Assembly: GCF_001677275.1 (NCBI RefSeq)
Contig: NZ_CP016177.1
Location: 1,488,001-1,552,000 of the forward strand
DNA: 64,000 nucleotides
Direction of reading: 5' to 3'
DNA from: Vibrio breoganii
Lineage (GTDB): Bacteria; Pseudomonadota; Gammaproteobacteria; Enterobacterales; Vibrionaceae
The position numbers and the translations under genes are program-made. This document shows, piece by piece, positions 18,875 to 28,228 of the stretch; positions within the stretch are counted from its first letter, which is position 1; the number at the start of each line of letters is the position of its first letter. The notes under the pieces are model-generated. The model searched no databases, had not been told where the DNA came from, and saw only the letters and a list, made by a program, of their open reading frames with translations.

Positions 18875-19966
18875 TTACTGATCGGTCGTAGCACTATTTA
18901 GGTAAGCTCGTTTAGAGATATCACTCCAAGAACGAGTTTGCTCTAGATACTGTGCTTGAGACATTTGAATCTTCTTCGCCATCTCATCTTCAGCAGCGTG
19001 CTCTGCCAGTAAACGGTCATTCACTGCGCGAAGCTCTTTCATTACTTCTGGCGGGAAGTTCTTCACCTGTACATCAGGATATTCGGTTCTGATACTTGCC
19101 CAGTTCTTGCCACTTTCATGGGTTGACTGAATATACATATCGTAGGCTGCGGTGCGCATAGCCACGCGTAAGATCTCTTGCAGATCAGCAGGCAGCTTGT
19201 CCCACGTGCGCTTGTTCACTAGGAATTGAAGCTCTGTTGCTGGCTCATGCCAACCTGTGTAGTAGTAAGGTGCGATCTTATGAAAGCCCATGCGAAGATC
19301 GAGAGAGGGACCCACCCACTCTAGTGCATCGATGGTCTTTCTTTCCAATGCGGTGTAAAGCTCACCCGGTGCAATGTTAGTTGGCTTAGCACCAAGCTCA
19401 GCAAGGACTTCTCCGGCAAAGCCCGGAATACGCATTTTTAGACCTTGTAAGTCATCAACGCTGTTGATCTCTTTTTGGAACCAACCGCCCATTTGAACAT
19501 CGGTGTTACCCCCAGGAAAAGACATAAGATTGTGAGGGGAGTAAACCTCTGCCATCAGTTCCATACCACCACCGTGATAGAACCATGCATATTGCTCTTC
19601 AGCCGTCATACCAAAGGGCATAGTGGTAAAGTAAAGAGTATTTGGAACCTTTCCTTTCCAGTAATACGAAGCCGAGTGCCCCATGTCATACTGGCCTGAT
19701 TTCACCATATCAAAAACACCGAATGGCGCTTTATGTTTGTTTGACGAGTCAACGCGGATTTGCAATCGACCGTTTGACATTTTTTCCGCCATAGCGGCCA
19801 TGTTTTTTGTCGCATCGCCGAAGATTGGGAAGTTAGGGCCCCAAGTTTCCGCAAGCTTTAACTTGTATACCTTGTCCGCAGCAACTGCTGTGCCTATGCT
19901 CGCCACCCCAATTAGGACCGCTAAACTACGCACACATGCCTTTGCCCATTTTGATTTCACTACCAT
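18875..19966 (-). CDS. TRAP transporter periplasmic receptor, TakP-like (DctP family)
   Basis: Periplasmic solute-binding protein of 363 residues with a signal peptide ending at AVAA (about residue 30). It carries LKMRIPGFAGEVL and the segment ALEWVGPSLDLRMGFHKIAP followed by GWHEPATE. These are hallmarks of the TakP/lactate branch that binds 2-oxo or hydroxy monocarboxylates such as pyruvate or lactate, with the carboxylate held by the conserved Arg and a bound cation. The start at 19966 has GAGGAG eight bases upstream; an ATG eight codons earlier lacks a ribosome site. It is the first gene of the receptor-DctQ-DctM unit. The exact ligand is not determined. Confidence 0.9.
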   Translation of the reverse strand: MVVKSKWAKACVRSLAVLIGVASIGTAVAADKVYKLKLAETWGPNFPIFGDATKNMAAMAEKMSNGRLQIRVDSSNKHKAPFGVFDMVKSGQYDMGHSASYYWKGKVPNTLYFTTMPFGMTAEEQYAWFYHGGGMELMAEVYSPHNLMSFPGGNTDVQMGGWFQKEINSVDDLQGLKMRIPGFAGEVLAELGAKPTNIAPGELYTALERKTIDALEWVGPSLDLRMGFHKIAPYYYTGWHEPATELQFLVNKRTWDKLPADLQEILRVAMRTAAYDMYIQSTHESGKNWASIRTEYPDVQVKNFPPEVMKELRAVNDRLLAEHAAEDEMAKKIQMSQAQYLEQTRSWSDISKRAYLNSATTDQ

Positions 19967-20173
19967 GTTATTTGCTCCTCGTGCAGTCATAAATGTCTAC
20001 AAAATCAACTAACTATGGACCAGTTTTATATAGGATGCTAAATAGTTGTTAAAAGTGTGTGTTACTCGATCTTCTTTAGGAAGTTATTACATTTTTTATC
20101 AAATAATGTCTAAGCTGAATGATCAGCTAAACATGGACTCTCGTAGGTATGTTAAAGCCACAGTTTGATCGTT

Positions 20174-20842
20174 ATGTCATCACTTCAATTAACCAATGAA
20201 AAATTCATTCTAGGAAGAACCAGTCGAGGTCTATTGCTCGCCTGCTACCTGCTCATGTCGGTTTGGCTAAGCTCCTTCTCCAATAGCACCCAAGGAACCA
20301 TTGGCATCTTTTTGATTTGTGCTTGTGCTCTCGCAATGGTGATCTACACCTACAAGCGAGGCGTGGTACGTTTCACCATTACCGACACGCATCTTCAACA
20401 GCATACGTTTAAGGGAGGTTGGGTTGTGAAGTGGCAGAACGTGTCGTCCCTTGGGCTATGCCGCAGTCACCAACCCACTCAAAGCTCCGAGCTACCTTGG
20501 ATTGGCATACGACTTAAAGACCCTGTTCCATTCGTAAAGCAAGCCTGCCCACGATTAATCACCAATCTACTCCTAGAACAAAGATCGCTCTTGTACCTAG
20601 GTGCAAGAGAAACAGAAAAAGAACACTTGTTCCAAGACCAGGTATTAGATTCATCAAGGGTCGAATTGAAAGACGGGGAAACCATAAAAGGGCTACAGGC
20701 ATGCTTGTACCACAGAATGCATTATCAAAGAGACTATTGGGGGTACGACATCTTTATCTCAACAGCTGATTTAGATAGAGATGGAGAAGAGTTTGTGGGT
20801 TTGTTACGGAAGTATTTGGCAGGGTCAGGAAGATCAACCTAG
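20174..20842 (+). CDS. DUF2982-family membrane protein
   Basis: A 222-residue protein of a family found mainly in Vibrio, Shewanella and relatives, with no known function. Two hydrophobic segments (about 18-37 and 42-60) anchor the N-terminus; the remaining soluble part has a PH-like beta-rich stretch (VVRFTITDTHLQQHTFKGGW, WIGIRLKD). I chose the ATG at 20174; a TTG three codons earlier is possible. No strong ribosome site is visible for either. Its TAG stop lies inside a 7-bp-periodic tract between it and the convergent ycbL. Confidence 0.75.
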   Translation: MSSLQLTNEKFILGRTSRGLLLACYLLMSVWLSSFSNSTQGTIGIFLICACALAMVIYTYKRGVVRFTITDTHLQQHTFKGGWVVKWQNVSSLGLCRSHQPTQSSELPWIGIRLKDPVPFVKQACPRLITNLLLEQRSLLYLGARETEKEHLFQDQVLDSSRVELKDGETIKGLQACLYHRMHYQRDYWGYDIFISTADLDRDGEEFVGLLRKYLAGSGRST

Positions 20843-20893
20843 GACCTAGATTCTGGGCCCTAGGTCCTGGGTTCTAGGTCCTTAAATCCCTTA
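20838..20893. repeat. heptamer-periodic tract between convergent genes
   Basis: Read in steps of seven from 20838: CCTAGGA, CCTAGAT, TCTGGGC, CCTAGGT, CCTGGGT, TCTAGGT, CCTTAAA, TCCCTTA. On the + strand TAG or TAA falls at 20840, 20847, 20861, 20875 and 20883, covering all three frames. The minus strand also has stops in several frames. The tract runs exactly from the DUF2982 stop to the ycbL stop. Confidence 0.75.
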
Positions 20894-21544
20894 ATACAAC
20901 GGCATCTCGTCTGCGACGAATGGATTGCTCACTCGCTCAGAACCGAACGTTGACTCTGGGCCGTGGCCAGGAACGAATCGAGTTTCGTTTCCTAGAGGCC
21001 ATAGTTTGCTCTTAATAGAGTCAATTAAGGTATTAAAATCACCCTTAGGGAAATCTGTACGGCCTACTCCGCCCTTGAACAGTACATCACCTACGAAAGC
21101 AAGTTTTGCAGACTCACTGTGCAACACAACGTGACCTGGGGTATGACCTGGGGTGTGAATAACATTCAATGATTGATTACCAAAAGTGACAACGTCACTC
21201 TCATCTAGCCATTGGCTAGGCTCAAACGCTTCAGTCAGAGGAAAGCCGAACATTTGGCTTTGTCCTTCTAGCCCTTGTAGCCAGAAGTTATCATCTTTGT
21301 GCGGGCCAACGATCGGTTGATTCAAGGCTCTTGCGAGTTCTTCACTGCCACCAACATGGTCTAAGTGACCATGAGTCAGCACTAATTTCTCTACCTGTAC
21401 TTGCAACTCTTCGATCATCATCAGTAGTTGCTTAACATCACCACCTGGGTCGATAACAACCCCTTTCATCGTCTCATCACACCAAACGATAGAACAGTTT
21501 TGTTGGAAAGGGGTTACTGGAACAACTTGATACTGCAACGCCAT
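20891..21544 (-). CDS. ycbL: YcbL-type metallo-beta-lactamase-fold hydrolase
   Basis: A 217-residue metal-dependent hydrolase of the glyoxalase II-like YcbL family. Metal ligands are visible in THGHLDHVGG (about 57-66), HTPGHTPGHVVLH (about 131-143) and FVGDVLFKGGVGRTDFP (about 151-167). Characterised YcbL proteins have type II glyoxalase activity, but the physiological substrate is not settled. In E. coli the order is ldtD(ycbB)-ycbK-ycbL-aspC; here ycbL follows the ldtD gene directly with no ycbK between them. Confidence 0.88.
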   Translation of the reverse strand: MALQYQVVPVTPFQQNCSIVWCDETMKGVVIDPGGDVKQLLMMIEELQVQVEKLVLTHGHLDHVGGSEELARALNQPIVGPHKDDNFWLQGLEGQSQMFGFPLTEAFEPSQWLDESDVVTFGNQSLNVIHTPGHTPGHVVLHSESAKLAFVGDVLFKGGVGRTDFPKGDFNTLIDSIKSKLWPLGNETRFVPGHGPESTFGSERVSNPFVADEMPLY

Positions 21545-21699
21545 GAAAAACCTTTTATTTATAATGAATATTTAAATGAAATTTTGTCGAAACACTTCAG
21601 CAGAATATGACAGTTTCTAACCCTAAACTCAAGCATGAGCGTGCCAAGAGCGCTCGCCATAGGTGTCTATATAAACAAACAAGCTTGTTGAATCGCGAT

Positions 21700-23295
21700 C
21701 TATTCTACCGCTTGTCGTTGAATCGCTAAGCTAGGGGACTTTGGGCGTGTGTCGTATCCATAAATGTCATCTCTAAAATAGATGCGGCCTGATTCTACCC
21801 AAGACGTCTTATAAATAAGATGGACAGGAAGCCGTCTTTTAAGTGGTATACGGGCATTCGCCTTTTGTCCAATTGGCGAAATGTTGCTTTGTCTAAAGCC
21901 CTGTGTCTTTGACAAGGTATAGGCAAACTTGTCGGCATGCTGTACCCGAATACACCCTGAACTGAACGCTCTTGATGATTTATCAAACAGGTATTTGGCA
22001 GGGGTATCATGCAGGTAAATGGCTCGGCGATTGGGTGTATTGAACTTATACGCGCCTAGCGCATTGTAGCTACCTGACAACTGTCTCATACGAAACGGAA
22101 ATGTCTTAGCGTTTACTCGACTCCATTGAATAGCGCCATGGTCTATGACCACAGGATCCGCCCACCCTTTGATGACTTGAATCCCCCTTTCACTAAGGTA
22201 GCCAGGGTTGTAACGCAAGATTGGGATAATATCTTCGCGCATGATTTTAGGTGGCACGTTCCATGTCGGATTCAACACTAACGAATCCATCTTTATTTCT
22301 AGCATAGGGGTTTTGCGTTTTTGTTTACCGACAATCACCTTAGATGAGAATGCCACCTTGCCTCTAAAGTAATAGTTCAAATCGAAACTCGGTAAGTTCA
22401 CAACGACGAGTGCACTTCGCTGCATTGGCCATAGACGGCTTCTTTCTGCATTGAGAGCCAACCTATGGATGCGATCTTCAATGGGATAGTTCAGCCATTC
22501 TATGGTCTTAGGTCCAATGACACCATCCGCGTTTAAGCCGTGTTGAGATTGAAATCTCTTAACGATGTTTCTCAACTCTTTCCCATACCAATCTTGCTCT
22601 TTTGTCGATAAAGGTATGCTTAACCCTGATAGCGTTAGGCGGGAAAACAAAATCTCTTTGTCAGTAATGGGGTCCCCCACTCTAATAAGGGCATCGGATG
22701 AATAGAGCGCTAGGTCATCGTTGATGACTAATTGCATCTTATCAATTGCAGATTGGTAATCTCGATAGCTCTGAGAGTTAGGTCCTAAGGTCATTAGAAA
22801 CTCGGTTAACGCGCTGCTCTCTACAGAGGTTTCAAATTCGGCGATAACATTTTCCGGAGGGTCGGCCCAGTCGGACGGTAGACCCTGCCCGTATAACCAA
22901 GTATCTTTGTTCTCCCTCAACAGTTCTCGGTAACTGAGAAACGCCAGCATTAGGTCTGTTGCCAACAAGTCGTACTGGTAGTATTGCTCAGAGCTTCTTA
23001 GTTGGTGAAGTGTTTGCAGTCGCTGATCGAAAAACGGGCTAAGTTCGGCTAATACCACCATCTCTATGATGTCTTCAAACACCTGCCTATCATGCGGCTG
23101 CAACCATATCAGTTGATGGCGATTATTGGAGTAGATGGATTCGGTGAGTTGCGGATAACGAAAGGTCTGTTCTACTGACGATGAGGAGCTAATCCAACCT
23201 AAGGTATGGAACATGCTTTGTGAATAGGCAGGGACTGAAAGGACGAAATAGACAAGCAAGCCTGCCCATATCGTCCCTTTCTTGCACAAGGTCAT
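21700..23295 (-). CDS. ldtD: L,D-transpeptidase, YcbB/LdtD-like
   Basis: Periplasmic peptidoglycan cross-linking enzyme that forms 3-3 (DAP-DAP) links. The 531 residues comprise a signal peptide (about 1-25, ending AYS), a scaffold domain with an inserted peptidoglycan-binding-1 motif (QSQHGLNADGVIGPKTIEWL, about 255-275) and a C-terminal YkuD catalytic domain. Its active site reads YLHDTPAKYLF followed by SSGCIRV, giving the catalytic Cys and upstream His. The length is shorter than E. coli LdtD (615), mainly in the N-terminal part. A conserved neighbour of ycbL. Confidence 0.9.
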   Translation of the reverse strand: MTLCKKGTIWAGLLVYFVLSVPAYSQSMFHTLGWISSSSSVEQTFRYPQLTESIYSNNRHQLIWLQPHDRQVFEDIIEMVVLAELSPFFDQRLQTLHQLRSSEQYYQYDLLATDLMLAFLSYRELLRENKDTWLYGQGLPSDWADPPENVIAEFETSVESSALTEFLMTLGPNSQSYRDYQSAIDKMQLVINDDLALYSSDALIRVGDPITDKEILFSRLTLSGLSIPLSTKEQDWYGKELRNIVKRFQSQHGLNADGVIGPKTIEWLNYPIEDRIHRLALNAERSRLWPMQRSALVVVNLPSFDLNYYFRGKVAFSSKVIVGKQKRKTPMLEIKMDSLVLNPTWNVPPKIMREDIIPILRYNPGYLSERGIQVIKGWADPVVIDHGAIQWSRVNAKTFPFRMRQLSGSYNALGAYKFNTPNRRAIYLHDTPAKYLFDKSSRAFSSGCIRVQHADKFAYTLSKTQGFRQSNISPIGQKANARIPLKRRLPVHLIYKTSWVESGRIYFRDDIYGYDTRPKSPSLAIQRQAVE

Positions 23296-23377
23296 AGCTT
23301 ACACTCAATACCGATACTGGCTTAAGTATGGCAAACAACCTCTGTTTTAACGAAATATTTTAGTGCGGAAATTCTCG

Positions 23378-23974
23378 CTAGACATCGAGGTCGTGTTTGC
23401 CGTGAGAGGCTTTGGCTTTCAGATAATTTTCATTGCCACTTTTTACATGTGCCATCGTATTGATCACCTCGTCTATACCAATGCCATGCTCTTTCAATTC
23501 ACGAATTTTCTTAGGGTTATTGGTCACCAAACGAATACGTTCAACATCAAGTGCAGCCAACATTTGAGCCGCCTCTTCGAAATCACGCAGATCATCAGCA
23601 AAGCCTAGATGATTGTTCGCTTCATAGGTATTCAGGCCTTCGCTTTGAAGTTTGTAAGCATCAATCTTATTGTAGAGCCCAATGCCACGACCTTCTTGAC
23701 GCAGATACAGAAGAATTCCGCCCTGGTCGGCCATCTTATTGATCGTTTCGTCCAGCTGCTCACCACAGTCGCAACGAGACGAGTGGAACACATCGCCAGT
23801 CAAACATTCAGAGTGCATGCGAACGATCGGCGCCTTTTGAGTCTTATCAGCCGATTGAAAGACCATAGCGACATGTTCTTTGTCCGTTTTTAAACCTTGA
23901 AAAGAGAGAAGCTCAGCATCAATATCGCTTTTTGTTCCAACTTTTAAATGTACGCGGGCTCTTACTTCTGCCAT
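23378..23974 (-). CDS. ribA: GTP cyclohydrolase II
   Basis: First committed enzyme of riboflavin synthesis: converts GTP to diamino-ribosylamino-pyrimidinone phosphate, formate and pyrophosphate. It has 198 residues, the length of the monofunctional E. coli enzyme. The zinc ligands are Cys57, Cys68 and Cys70 ([17 protein letters not shown]). The catalytic [11 protein letters not shown] loop and the NNPKKIREL segment are intact. There is no fused DHBP synthase. I looked upstream for an FMN riboswitch and saw none. Confidence 0.97.
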   Translation of the reverse strand: MAEVRARVHLKVGTKSDIDAELLSFQGLKTDKEHVAMVFQSADKTQKAPIVRMHSECLTGDVFHSSRCDCGEQLDETINKMADQGGILLYLRQEGRGIGLYNKIDAYKLQSEGLNTYEANNHLGFADDLRDFEEAAQMLAALDVERIRLVTNNPKKIRELKEHGIGIDEVINTMAHVKSGNENYLKAKASHGKHDLDV

Positions 23975-24138
23975 AACTCTGTCTCTATCTTAACATTGTG
24001 GTCGATCCCAACCTTAGGATCAGTAACTATAGGTTCTATATTGGGTTAAATGACATCTTTTCAAGCCTTTGACCTGCATCAATTTTTCAAATAAACACTC
24101 AAAGATCTGAAAAGACTCCACCTGTATACGACAGGTAT

Positions 24139-24172
24139 AAAAAAACCGAGCTATCTAAGCTCGGTTTTTATG
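24139..24172 (-). terminator. rho-independent terminator of gyrA
   Basis: A perfect AAACCGAGCT/AGCTCGGTTT stem has T runs on both strands. It lies 17 bp after the gyrA stop and upstream of ribA. Confidence 0.92.
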
Positions 24173-24188
24173 CTAACCAAAGAAAACG

Positions 24189-26828
24189 TTATTCTTCGCT
24201 AGCTTCAGAATCGTTAGAGTCTGTTGGTGTTTCTGTCGCTTCTGAAGATTCAGCGGTTTCAGACGAAACGCCCTCTGCATCTTCTTCAACTAGCTCTGCT
24301 TCCTCGATTTCATCGATGCGCTGCAGCGCCACTACATTCTCACCTTCCATAGTACGGATCAAGGTAACACCTTGGGTGTTACGTCCTACTTGGCTCACTT
24401 CGGATACACGGCTTCTTACCAGTGTGCCACCGTCTGTGATAACCATGAACTCGTCGCCTTCTTCGGTTTGAACTGCACCGACAACGCTGCCGTTACGCTC
24501 AGAAACCTTAATAGAAACAACACCTTGAGTTGCACGGCTCTTCGCTGGGTACTCAGAAATAATCGTACGCTTACCATAGCCATTTTCAGTAATGGTTAGA
24601 ATGTCGCCTTCGTTATGAGGAACAATCAAAGAAACCACTTGGTCACTGTTAATCAGCTTGATACCACGTACACCAGCTGCTGTACGACCCATGCCACGAA
24701 CTTGTGATTCGTTAAAGCGAACAACCTTACCTGATTTCGAGAACAACATGATGTCGCTATCGCCGTCAGTAATGTCTACACCAATCAAAGAATCTTCGTC
24801 ACGTAGGTTAACGGCAATCAAGCCATTGCTACGTACGTTAGAGAATTGGTCTAGCGAGGTTTTCTTAACCGTACCATCTGCGGTTGCCATGAAGATGAAC
24901 TTATCTTCACTGAACTCAGAGACAGGAAGAATAGCAGTGATACGCTCACCCTCTTCCAACGGTAAGATATTCACGATTGGCTTACCACGAGCGGTACGGC
25001 TTGCCAATGGCAATTGGTACACCTTCAAGCGATAAGTCTTACCGCGAGTGGAGAAACATAAGATGTTATCGTGGGTATTCGCCACTAGAAGACGCTCGAT
25101 ATAATCTTCGTCTTTCATCTTGGTTGCACTCTTACCACGGCCACCACGACGCTGTGCTTCGTAATCGCTTAGGATTTGGTATTTCACGTAGCCTTCGTGA
25201 GATAGGGTCACTACTACATCTTCTTGAGCGATAAGCTCTTCCATGTCGATGTCATGGATAGCAGCAGTGATCTCAGTACGACGCTCATCGCCGTAGCCTT
25301 CACGAATCGCTTCTAGCTCTTCTACAATCACTTCCATCAAACGTTCAGTGCTTGCAAGAATGTGCATTAGCTCTGCGATTTCGTCTAGTAGCTCTTTGTA
25401 TTCGTCTAGGATCTTCTCGTGCTCAAGACCGGTTAGCTTTTGTAGACGAAGATCTAGAATGGCTTGTGCTTGTTGCTCAGTCAGGAAGTACTGACCGTCG
25501 CGGATACCAAATTGTTCTTCTAACCACTCAGGACGCGCAGCATCAGTACCAGCGCGCTCTAACATGGTGGAAACAAGACCTAGGTCCCAGCCACGAGCCA
25601 CTAGGCCCGCTTTTGCTTCAGAAGGCGTCGACGCTTTACGGATAAGCTCAATGATCTCATCAATGTTAGCCAGTGCGAGTGCAAGGCCTTCAAGGATATG
25701 AGCGCGGTCACGTGCTTTACGCAGTTCGAAAATAGTACGACGTGTTACTACTTCACGACGGTGATCAACAAACGCCTTCAGCATCTCTTTAAGATTGAAG
25801 TGTTTTGGCTGGCCTTTATCAAGAGCAACCATGTTGATGCCGAAAGTTGTTTGCAGCTGTGTATGTGCGTAAAGGTTATTCAGAACAACCTCACCCACTG
25901 CATCACGCTTACATTCAATAACGATACGCATGCCGTCTTTATCAGACTCATCACGAAGCGCACTGATGCCTTCTACTTTCTTGTCTTTTACCAGCTCAGC
26001 AATCTTTTCGATTAGACGAGCCTTGTTAACTTGATATGGGATCTCAGTAACGATGATGGTTTCTTTGCCCTTGCTATCAGCTTCGATATTAGCTTTAGCA
26101 CGCATGTAAACCTTACCGCGACCCGTATTATAAGCGTCAATAATACCCTTACGGCCACTTATCGTCGCCGCTGTTGGGAAGTCTGGACCAGGAATGAAAT
26201 CCATCAACTGTTCAATAGTGATGTCTTCATCTTTGATAAACGCCAGACAGCCATCAATAACCTCGGTTAGGTTATGAGGTGGAATGTTTGTCGCCATGCC
26301 CACTGCGATACCCGACGAACCATTCACCAAAAGGTTAGGCACGCGAGTTGGCAGTACTGCAGGAATTTGTTCTGTACCATCGTAGTTCGGTACGTAATCG
26401 ACTGTCTCTTTCTCAAGGTCTGCTAGCAGCTCATGAGCAATTTTAGACATACGTACTTCGGTGTAACGCATTGCCGCTGCAGAGTCACCATCGATAGAAC
26501 CAAAGTTACCCTGGCCATCCGCTAGCATGTAACGCAATGCAAAAGGCTGCGCCATACGAACGATGGTGTCATAAACCGCGCTGTCACCGTGTGGGTGATA
26601 TTTACCGATTACATCACCAACGACACGCGCTGATTTTTTGTAAGGCTTGTTCCAATCGTTACCCAATACATTCATCGCGAACAAAACGCGTCTGTGTACA
26701 GGTTTCAAGCCATCTCGAACATCAGGCAGTGCACGACCCACGATGACGGACATCGCGTAGTCAAGGTACGAGCCTCGAAGCTCGTCTTCAATATTTACCG
26801 GTGTGATCTCTTTCGCTAGATCGCTCAT
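24189..26828 (-). CDS. gyrA: DNA gyrase subunit A
   Basis: Type IIA topoisomerase subunit that cleaves and rejoins DNA during negative supercoiling. It has 879 residues. The catalytic tyrosine is Tyr122 ([11 protein letters not shown]). The quinolone-resistance region reads [11 protein letters not shown] with Ser83 and Asp87, the susceptible type in E. coli numbering. The GyrA box QRRGGRG marks the start of the C-terminal wrapping domain, which ends in a long acidic, Ser/Thr/Glu-rich tail typical of Vibrionaceae. GAGGGA precedes the ATG. It is divergent from ubiG across 280 bp, as in E. coli. Confidence 0.98.
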   Translation of the reverse strand: MSDLAKEITPVNIEDELRGSYLDYAMSVIVGRALPDVRDGLKPVHRRVLFAMNVLGNDWNKPYKKSARVVGDVIGKYHPHGDSAVYDTIVRMAQPFALRYMLADGQGNFGSIDGDSAAAMRYTEVRMSKIAHELLADLEKETVDYVPNYDGTEQIPAVLPTRVPNLLVNGSSGIAVGMATNIPPHNLTEVIDGCLAFIKDEDITIEQLMDFIPGPDFPTAATISGRKGIIDAYNTGRGKVYMRAKANIEADSKGKETIIVTEIPYQVNKARLIEKIAELVKDKKVEGISALRDESDKDGMRIVIECKRDAVGEVVLNNLYAHTQLQTTFGINMVALDKGQPKHFNLKEMLKAFVDHRREVVTRRTIFELRKARDRAHILEGLALALANIDEIIELIRKASTPSEAKAGLVARGWDLGLVSTMLERAGTDAARPEWLEEQFGIRDGQYFLTEQQAQAILDLRLQKLTGLEHEKILDEYKELLDEIAELMHILASTERLMEVIVEELEAIREGYGDERRTEITAAIHDIDMEELIAQEDVVVTLSHEGYVKYQILSDYEAQRRGGRGKSATKMKDEDYIERLLVANTHDNILCFSTRGKTYRLKVYQLPLASRTARGKPIVNILPLEEGERITAILPVSEFSEDKFIFMATADGTVKKTSLDQFSNVRSNGLIAVNLRDEDSLIGVDITDGDSDIMLFSKSGKVVRFNESQVRGMGRTAAGVRGIKLINSDQVVSLIVPHNEGDILTITENGYGKRTIISEYPAKSRATQGVVSIKVSERNGSVVGAVQTEEGDEFMVITDGGTLVRSRVSEVSQVGRNTQGVTLIRTMEGENVVALQRIDEIEEAELVEEDAEGVSSETAESSEATETPTDSNDSEASEE

Positions 26829-27017
26829 AGAGCCATTATCCCTCTATTATTAGATCGTCTTTTCGATTCCTATAAGAATAAAAAAATATAACACAATTTT
26901 CGAGGATTCTGCATTACTTTCACTATCAGATCCCCCCTGTGTGATGTGCGTTCTTGCCTAGATGGACATAATTTAAACTATTCATTAATTATGGTTTAAA
27001 AAACAATCAGTTCGCCC

Positions 27018-27034
27018 TGTAGATAGCTACAGAC
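27018..27034. promoter_or_regulatory. palindrome in the gyrA-ubiG intergenic region
   Basis: CTGTAG and CTACAG form a perfect 6-bp inverted repeat around four bases, located between the two divergent genes. It could be an operator; no known regulator's consensus is recognised. Confidence 0.25.
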
Positions 27035-27113
27035 ATCTCATCGGCATTAACGGAAATGCATTCCATGAATAGTTGGGGTTATAATGTAGAAAATTTCAAA
27101 AAGCGTAGTGACT

Positions 27114-27830
27114 ATGGAACAAGGAAAAAACGTCGATCCTGCCGAGATCAAAAAATTTGCCGATATGGCGTCTCGTTGGTGGGACAAAGAGGGAGAATTC
27201 AAACCGCTGCATCAAATTAATCCCCTTCGATTGCAGTACGTTCAGGACTCTATTGGTGGTCTGTTTGGCAAAAAAGCCCTAGATGTGGGTTGCGGTGGCG
27301 GCATTCTTGCCGAAAGCATGGCCCTTGAGGGTGCACACGTCACAGGTCTTGATATGGGGCGTGAGCCACTGGAAGTTGCTAGGCTTCATGCATTAGAGAC
27401 AGGCGCAAAGCTTGACTACATCCGTATGACGGTAGAAGAACACGCCACCACTCATGCAGGGCAATACGACGTTGTCACCTGTATGGAGATGATAGAACAC
27501 GTACCAGACCCACAATCGGTGATTACTTCCTGTGCCGCTTTAGTGAAACCCGGTGGTCACGTCTTCTTCTCGACCCTTAATCGCAATCTTAAATCTTATT
27601 TGTTCGCGATTGTTGGTGCTGAAAAGGTATTGAAGTTGCTTCCGCAAGGCACACACGACTACAACAAGTTTTTAAAGCCTTCTGAGCTGATAAAAATGGT
27701 GGATGCCACACCACTTCAAGAAAAGGGCATCACTGGCCTTAACTACAACCCTCTGTTTGATTCCTATTCATTGGGACGCAATGTAGATATTAATTACATT
27801 GTTCACACCCAAAAAGTCGACAAAGCGTAG
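27114..27830 (+). CDS. ubiG: UbiG, ubiquinone O-methyltransferase
   Basis: SAM-dependent methyltransferase that performs both O-methylation steps of ubiquinone synthesis. It has 238 residues from the ATG at 27114; a GTG two codons upstream is also possible, and neither has a clear ribosome site. Motif I is [16 protein letters not shown] with the acidic residue GLDMG after it, and EMIEHVPDP is the family motif II region. The N-terminal [20 protein letters not shown] matches UbiG strongly. A TATAAT at 27080-27085 probably serves as its -10 element. Conserved neighbour of gyrA. Confidence 0.96.
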   Translation: MEQGKNVDPAEIKKFADMASRWWDKEGEFKPLHQINPLRLQYVQDSIGGLFGKKALDVGCGGGILAESMALEGAHVTGLDMGREPLEVARLHALETGAKLDYIRMTVEEHATTHAGQYDVVTCMEMIEHVPDPQSVITSCAALVKPGGHVFFSTLNRNLKSYLFAIVGAEKVLKLLPQGTHDYNKFLKPSELIKMVDATPLQEKGITGLNYNPLFDSYSLGRNVDINYIVHTQKVDKA

Positions 27831-27846
27831 TACTTTTCTCTCATTT

Positions 27847-27886
27847 GCTCTCTGGTTTGAAACTTGATTAAACGGAGAGCATTTTG
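27847..27886 (+). terminator. weak hairpin, first of two after ubiG
   Basis: GCTCTC and GAGAGC enclose 22 bases and are followed by ATTTTG. The layout resembles the stronger hairpin at 27928 and the two may be tandem terminators. Confidence 0.4.
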
Positions 27887-27927
27887 GGTAGAACTAATCC
27901 GACTTTCATTCAGTTTTTAAGCAAGTT

Positions 27928-27955
27928 GCTCCCTGTTTAAGCGGAGCATTTTTTC
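27928..27955 (+). terminator. rho-independent terminator after ubiG
   Basis: GCTCC and GGAGC flank a 10-base loop and are followed by A and six T residues, about 100 bp after the ubiG stop. Confidence 0.7.
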
Positions 27956-27976
27956 AGCACAAATCGATCCATTTCT

Positions 27977-27990
27977 TTGATAAAGATCAA
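27977..27990. promoter_or_regulatory. perfect FNR-type site upstream of nrdA
   Basis: The sequence TTGATAAAGATCAA matches the FNR consensus TTGAT-N4-ATCAA at every defined position. It lies 163-150 bp upstream of the predicted nrdA -35 element. The class Ia reductase needs oxygen, so oxygen control by FNR would make sense, but binding has not been shown. Confidence 0.6.
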
Positions 27991-28110
27991 GTAAATTTTT
28001 TTTTGCCTTGTTTGATTTTAAGTCACCCACAAGCTGTGCAAAACCCCAAGCCAATTTCTCTATAAACTCATAAGTAAGTGAACGCTAACAGAGAAAATTC
28101 CATACACCGT

Positions 28111-28119
28111 TTATCCACA
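28111..28119 (+). promoter_or_regulatory. DnaA box upstream of nrdA
   Basis: TTATCCACA is a perfect consensus DnaA box (TTATNCACA). It lies 21 bp upstream of the predicted -35. In E. coli, DnaA binds the nrdAB promoter and ties dNTP supply to replication. Confidence 0.6.
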
Positions 28120-28139
28120 GAAGATTATTACGCTTAAAC

Positions 28140-28168
28140 TTGAAAACTCCCCCCAACCGCACTATCTT
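28140..28168 (+). promoter_or_regulatory. predicted sigma-70 promoter of nrdAB
   Basis: TTGAAA (28140-28145), a 17-bp spacer and TATCTT (28163-28168). Transcription would start near 28175, in front of the leader ORF. The -10 overlaps the first NrdR-box candidate. Confidence 0.5.
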
Positions 28169-28204
28169 GTAAGTCGTTAAAGGGAACACCCCTATATGTA
28201 GTGT
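28159..28204 (+). promoter_or_regulatory. candidate NrdR box pair
   Basis: The downstream box (28189-28204) ends TATATGTAGTGT and matches 13 of 16 positions of the NrdR consensus (ACAC-TATATATA-GTGT pattern). The upstream box (28159-28174) keeps the left half, CACTAT, but is weak on the right. The boxes are 30 bp apart centre to centre, close to the three helical turns usual for NrdR. They overlap the predicted -10 and start site, fitting repression. Confidence 0.5.
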
Positions 28205-28228
28205 TTCTATCTCACGAAAGAGGTAGAT

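Noticed and set aside
23975..24138. FMN riboswitch upstream of ribA
   Set aside because: No RFN-element conserved segments are visible in the short leader.
26400..26600. Quinolone-resistance substitutions in gyrA
   Set aside because: Codons 83 and 87 encode Ser and Asp, the susceptible type.
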